NCBI GenBank assembly: GCA_929200255.1
Contig: CAKMYZ010000010.1
Span: 62,001-126,000, forward strand
DNA from: an uncultured Alphaproteobacteria bacterium
GTDB taxonomy: Bacteria > Pseudomonadota > Alphaproteobacteria > Rhodobacterales > Rhodobacteraceae
Direction: 5' to 3'
Length of the DNA: 64,000 bases
Shown: piece after piece, positions 62,626 to 64,000 of the stretch
Numbering within the stretch: the first letter of the stretch is position 1
How the letters are laid out: each line of letters begins with the position of its first letter
The notes under the pieces: model-generated
Databases searched by the model: none
The model's input: the letters and a program-made list of their open reading frames with translations, nothing else
What the model was told of the DNA's origin: nothing
Translations under genes and position numbers: made by a program

Positions 62626-63953
62626 CCACAATTGATGAGGTGGCCGTATATTACGAGGCGTTCAGTGTCGGGCAAATTGATGTCCATAACGATGGCAAGC
62701 TGTCGCTCGTTTATGACAAAAGATGGCTGGCTACCAAGAGCAGTTTCCCACTATCCGTGACGATGCCACTGGCTGAAGGCAGCTACTCTGATCACATCGT
62801 CACGCCATGGCTTGCCAATCTTCTCCCCGAAGAACAGCAGTTGCTGACCCTTTCACGGGCGTTGGGTTTATCATCAACGGACGCACTCGCTATCCTCAAA
62901 GAAATCGGCGGGGATACCGCAGGTGCCATTTCCATCGGTGAACCCAGTGACAAGGCTGCTTGGTCGTATCAACCCATCACCGACTACTACGCCACTCAGA
63001 ACCCACAGGAGGCGCTCTCAGCGCACTTCAAGGACCTTGGCCAGCGCCCATTCCTCGCAGGGGAGGATGGTGTCAGGCTGTCCCTCGCTGGTGGGCAGAA
63101 GAAGACCGCCCTCGCAGTGTTGGACGCCACAGGTGTGCCGAAGTTGGGGTTGCCTGAAGTCGGTGACCAACTTGCCATCCCGAAGTCTGGTGCGCCCTCA
63201 ACTCTTATCATCAAGCCTGACAACCCGAACCTTCCTGGCATCGTTGAGAACGAAGCCTACTGCCTCACACTTGCGCGGCTGATTGGCATGAACGTTGCCG
63301 AAACTGGCATTGTCGAAGCCGAGGGTAGGACAGCACTTGCGGTGGCAAGGTATGATCGGACGACACGCAGGAACGGGTCGCTGCGACGCCTTCACCAAGA
63401 GGACTTCGCACAGGCGAATGGCATCTTCCCCAGCCAGAAGTATGAGCAAGGCACTTTGGCAGGGCTGGACCTCAATCGGCTCTTACGCACTGCACTGCAT
63501 CTTCCCGCACAGGATGCTCTGACACTGCAAGATCAGGTAATTTTCAACATCCTCGTGGCCAACACTGATGCACATGCCAAGAACTATTCAATGCTTCTCA
63601 GCGGCGGGCCGAGGATGGCACCGCTCTATGATGTATCGACCGTGCTGCACTGGGATCACGTGAACCAATACCACGCTCAGAAGCTGGGAGGGCGTAAACG
63701 CAAACCTGCTGATATGGCACGGCGTCACTGGGAACGGATCGCCGATGCCGCTGGGTTCAGCCCACGAGGTATCCGACTGCGGGTGCAGGAACTTGTCGAT
63801 GCTATGGTGGCAAAGCGTGTAGAGGCCGTAGAAGCCGTATGCGTCCAGTCTGGTGCCGAACGTGGCATGGTTGAGCATGTGGCGGGACTGATTGAAGGTA
63901 ATGCGCTTCGGATCGCTGGGCGGCTGAACGACCCATTGGAAGCCGCAACGTGA
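62622..63953 (+). CDS. hipA: HipA-like kinase toxin
   Basis: A 443-residue HipA-type serine/threonine kinase. Couple_hipA domain in residues about 1-100 and the kinase core after that. The catalytic motif NTDAHAKN at residues 314-321 gives Asp316 and Asn321, followed by YDVST, with the magnesium-binding aspartate; the SLAGGQKK loop and IKPDN segment supply nucleotide contacts. In E. coli HipA phosphorylates GltX and triggers growth arrest; target here is inferred. The gene appears intact, unlike its neighbours. Overlaps hipB by four bases and the following ORF by one base. Confidence 0.92.
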   Translation: MTTIDEVAVYYEAFSVGQIDVHNDGKLSLVYDKRWLATKSSFPLSVTMPLAEGSYSDHIVTPWLANLLPEEQQLLTLSRALGLSSTDALAILKEIGGDTAGAISIGEPSDKAAWSYQPITDYYATQNPQEALSAHFKDLGQRPFLAGEDGVRLSLAGGQKKTALAVLDATGVPKLGLPEVGDQLAIPKSGAPSTLIIKPDNPNLPGIVENEAYCLTLARLIGMNVAETGIVEAEGRTALAVARYDRTTRRNGSLRRLHQEDFAQANGIFPSQKYEQGTLAGLDLNRLLRTALHLPAQDALTLQDQVIFNILVANTDAHAKNYSMLLSGGPRMAPLYDVSTVLHWDHVNQYHAQKLGGRKRKPADMARRHWERIADAAGFSPRGIRLRVQELVDAMVAKRVEAVEAVCVQSGAERGMVEHVAGLIEGNALRIAGRLNDPLEAAT

Positions 63954-64000
63954 TGAAACGTCTTTTCACCCCACGGACGGTCATGTTTGCTCTGCTCTTC
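63953..64000 (+). CDS. Start of a downstream ORF (partial)
   Basis: ATG at 63953 overlaps the hipA TGA (TGATG) and the frame is open to the window end, encoding 16 residues, MKRLFTPRTVMFALLF. The hydrophobic end suggests a signal or membrane segment. Translational coupling to hipA is likely; the product is unknown. Confidence 0.5.
   Translation, partial: MKRLFTPRTVMFALLF

Overview
The window reads as a chromosomal segment of an alphaproteobacterium of the Rhodobacteraceae (Roseobacter group). This rests on gene content and order: a complete Rhodobacterales-style cytochrome oxidase cluster (ctaC-ctaB-small membrane protein-ctaG-ctaE-SURF1-thrC-M16 peptidase), a tad/cpa Flp-pilus locus with Asp-Phe type Flp prepilins, the ligase-associated Lhr helicase/PdeM pair, EI-Ntr (ptsP) beside lysC, and short palindromic intergenic repeats. 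No species can be fixed from sequence alone.

Layout. 1-3.6 kb: the 3' end of folD, then pdeM and an Lhr-type helicase on the minus strand (DNA repair). 3.8-16.1 kb: a Flp/Tad type IVb pilus locus read right to left. It holds two small flp pilin genes that fall below the usual gene-calling length (15552-15728 and 15933-16112), cpaB/rcpC, the secretin cpaC/rcpA, an OmpA lipoprotein, cpaE/tadZ, the motor ATPase cpaF/tadA, tadB, tadC, two TPR lipoproteins, the prepilin peptidase tadV and an AAA+ ATPase of unknown role. 16.4-24.2 kb: a lytic transglycosylase, a 3-oxoacid CoA-transferase pair, topA, dprA and tldD. 24.4-33.4 kb: the cytochrome aa3 oxidase biogenesis operon running into thrC, an M16 peptidase, a GNAT acetyltransferase and an FAD-linked oxidase, followed by a decayed RHS/YD-repeat remnant. 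33.7-44.2 kb: housekeeping genes (apt, mtnP, a SulP transporter, a flavin reductase-like protein, GNAT, EcsC, ptsP, lysC, SDR, DUF1178, NUDIX). 44.5-47.0 kb: molybdate importer modABC. 47.3-57.2 kb: one long plus-strand catabolic cluster (Opp/Dpp-type ABC importer, gamma-glutamyltransferase, DUF1028, a GntR regulator, an acetamidase/formamidase) that looks built to import and split amide-linked compounds. 57.3-60.9 kb: two tandem Kdo transferase paralogues plus a NeuC-like UDP-GlcNAc 2-epimerase (LPS or surface sugar). 61.1 kb to the end: tRNA-Cys followed by an integration-scarred segment with a truncated integrase, a C-terminal fragment that resembles an S8 (subtilase) protease of the kind found in phage-defence pairs, and an apparently intact hipBA toxin-antitoxin operon.

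The most distinctive signals are: three copies of a TTATCC-N4-GGATAA operator spaced exactly 49 bp apart upstream of hipB; the tRNA-Cys-linked integrase/protease deletion scar with three TGTGCGAA repeats at a 12-bp period; a family of 26-bp palindromes at operon ends (four copies); tandem palindromes between sulP and the flavin reductase gene; a TadZ/CpaE whose P-loop has lost both lysines; and the RHS remnant. I found no CRISPR array, no intact insertion sequence, no rRNA, and no clear case of a wholly new multi-gene system. The amide/gamma-glutamyl cluster and the surface-sugar trio are the best candidates for undescribed metabolism.
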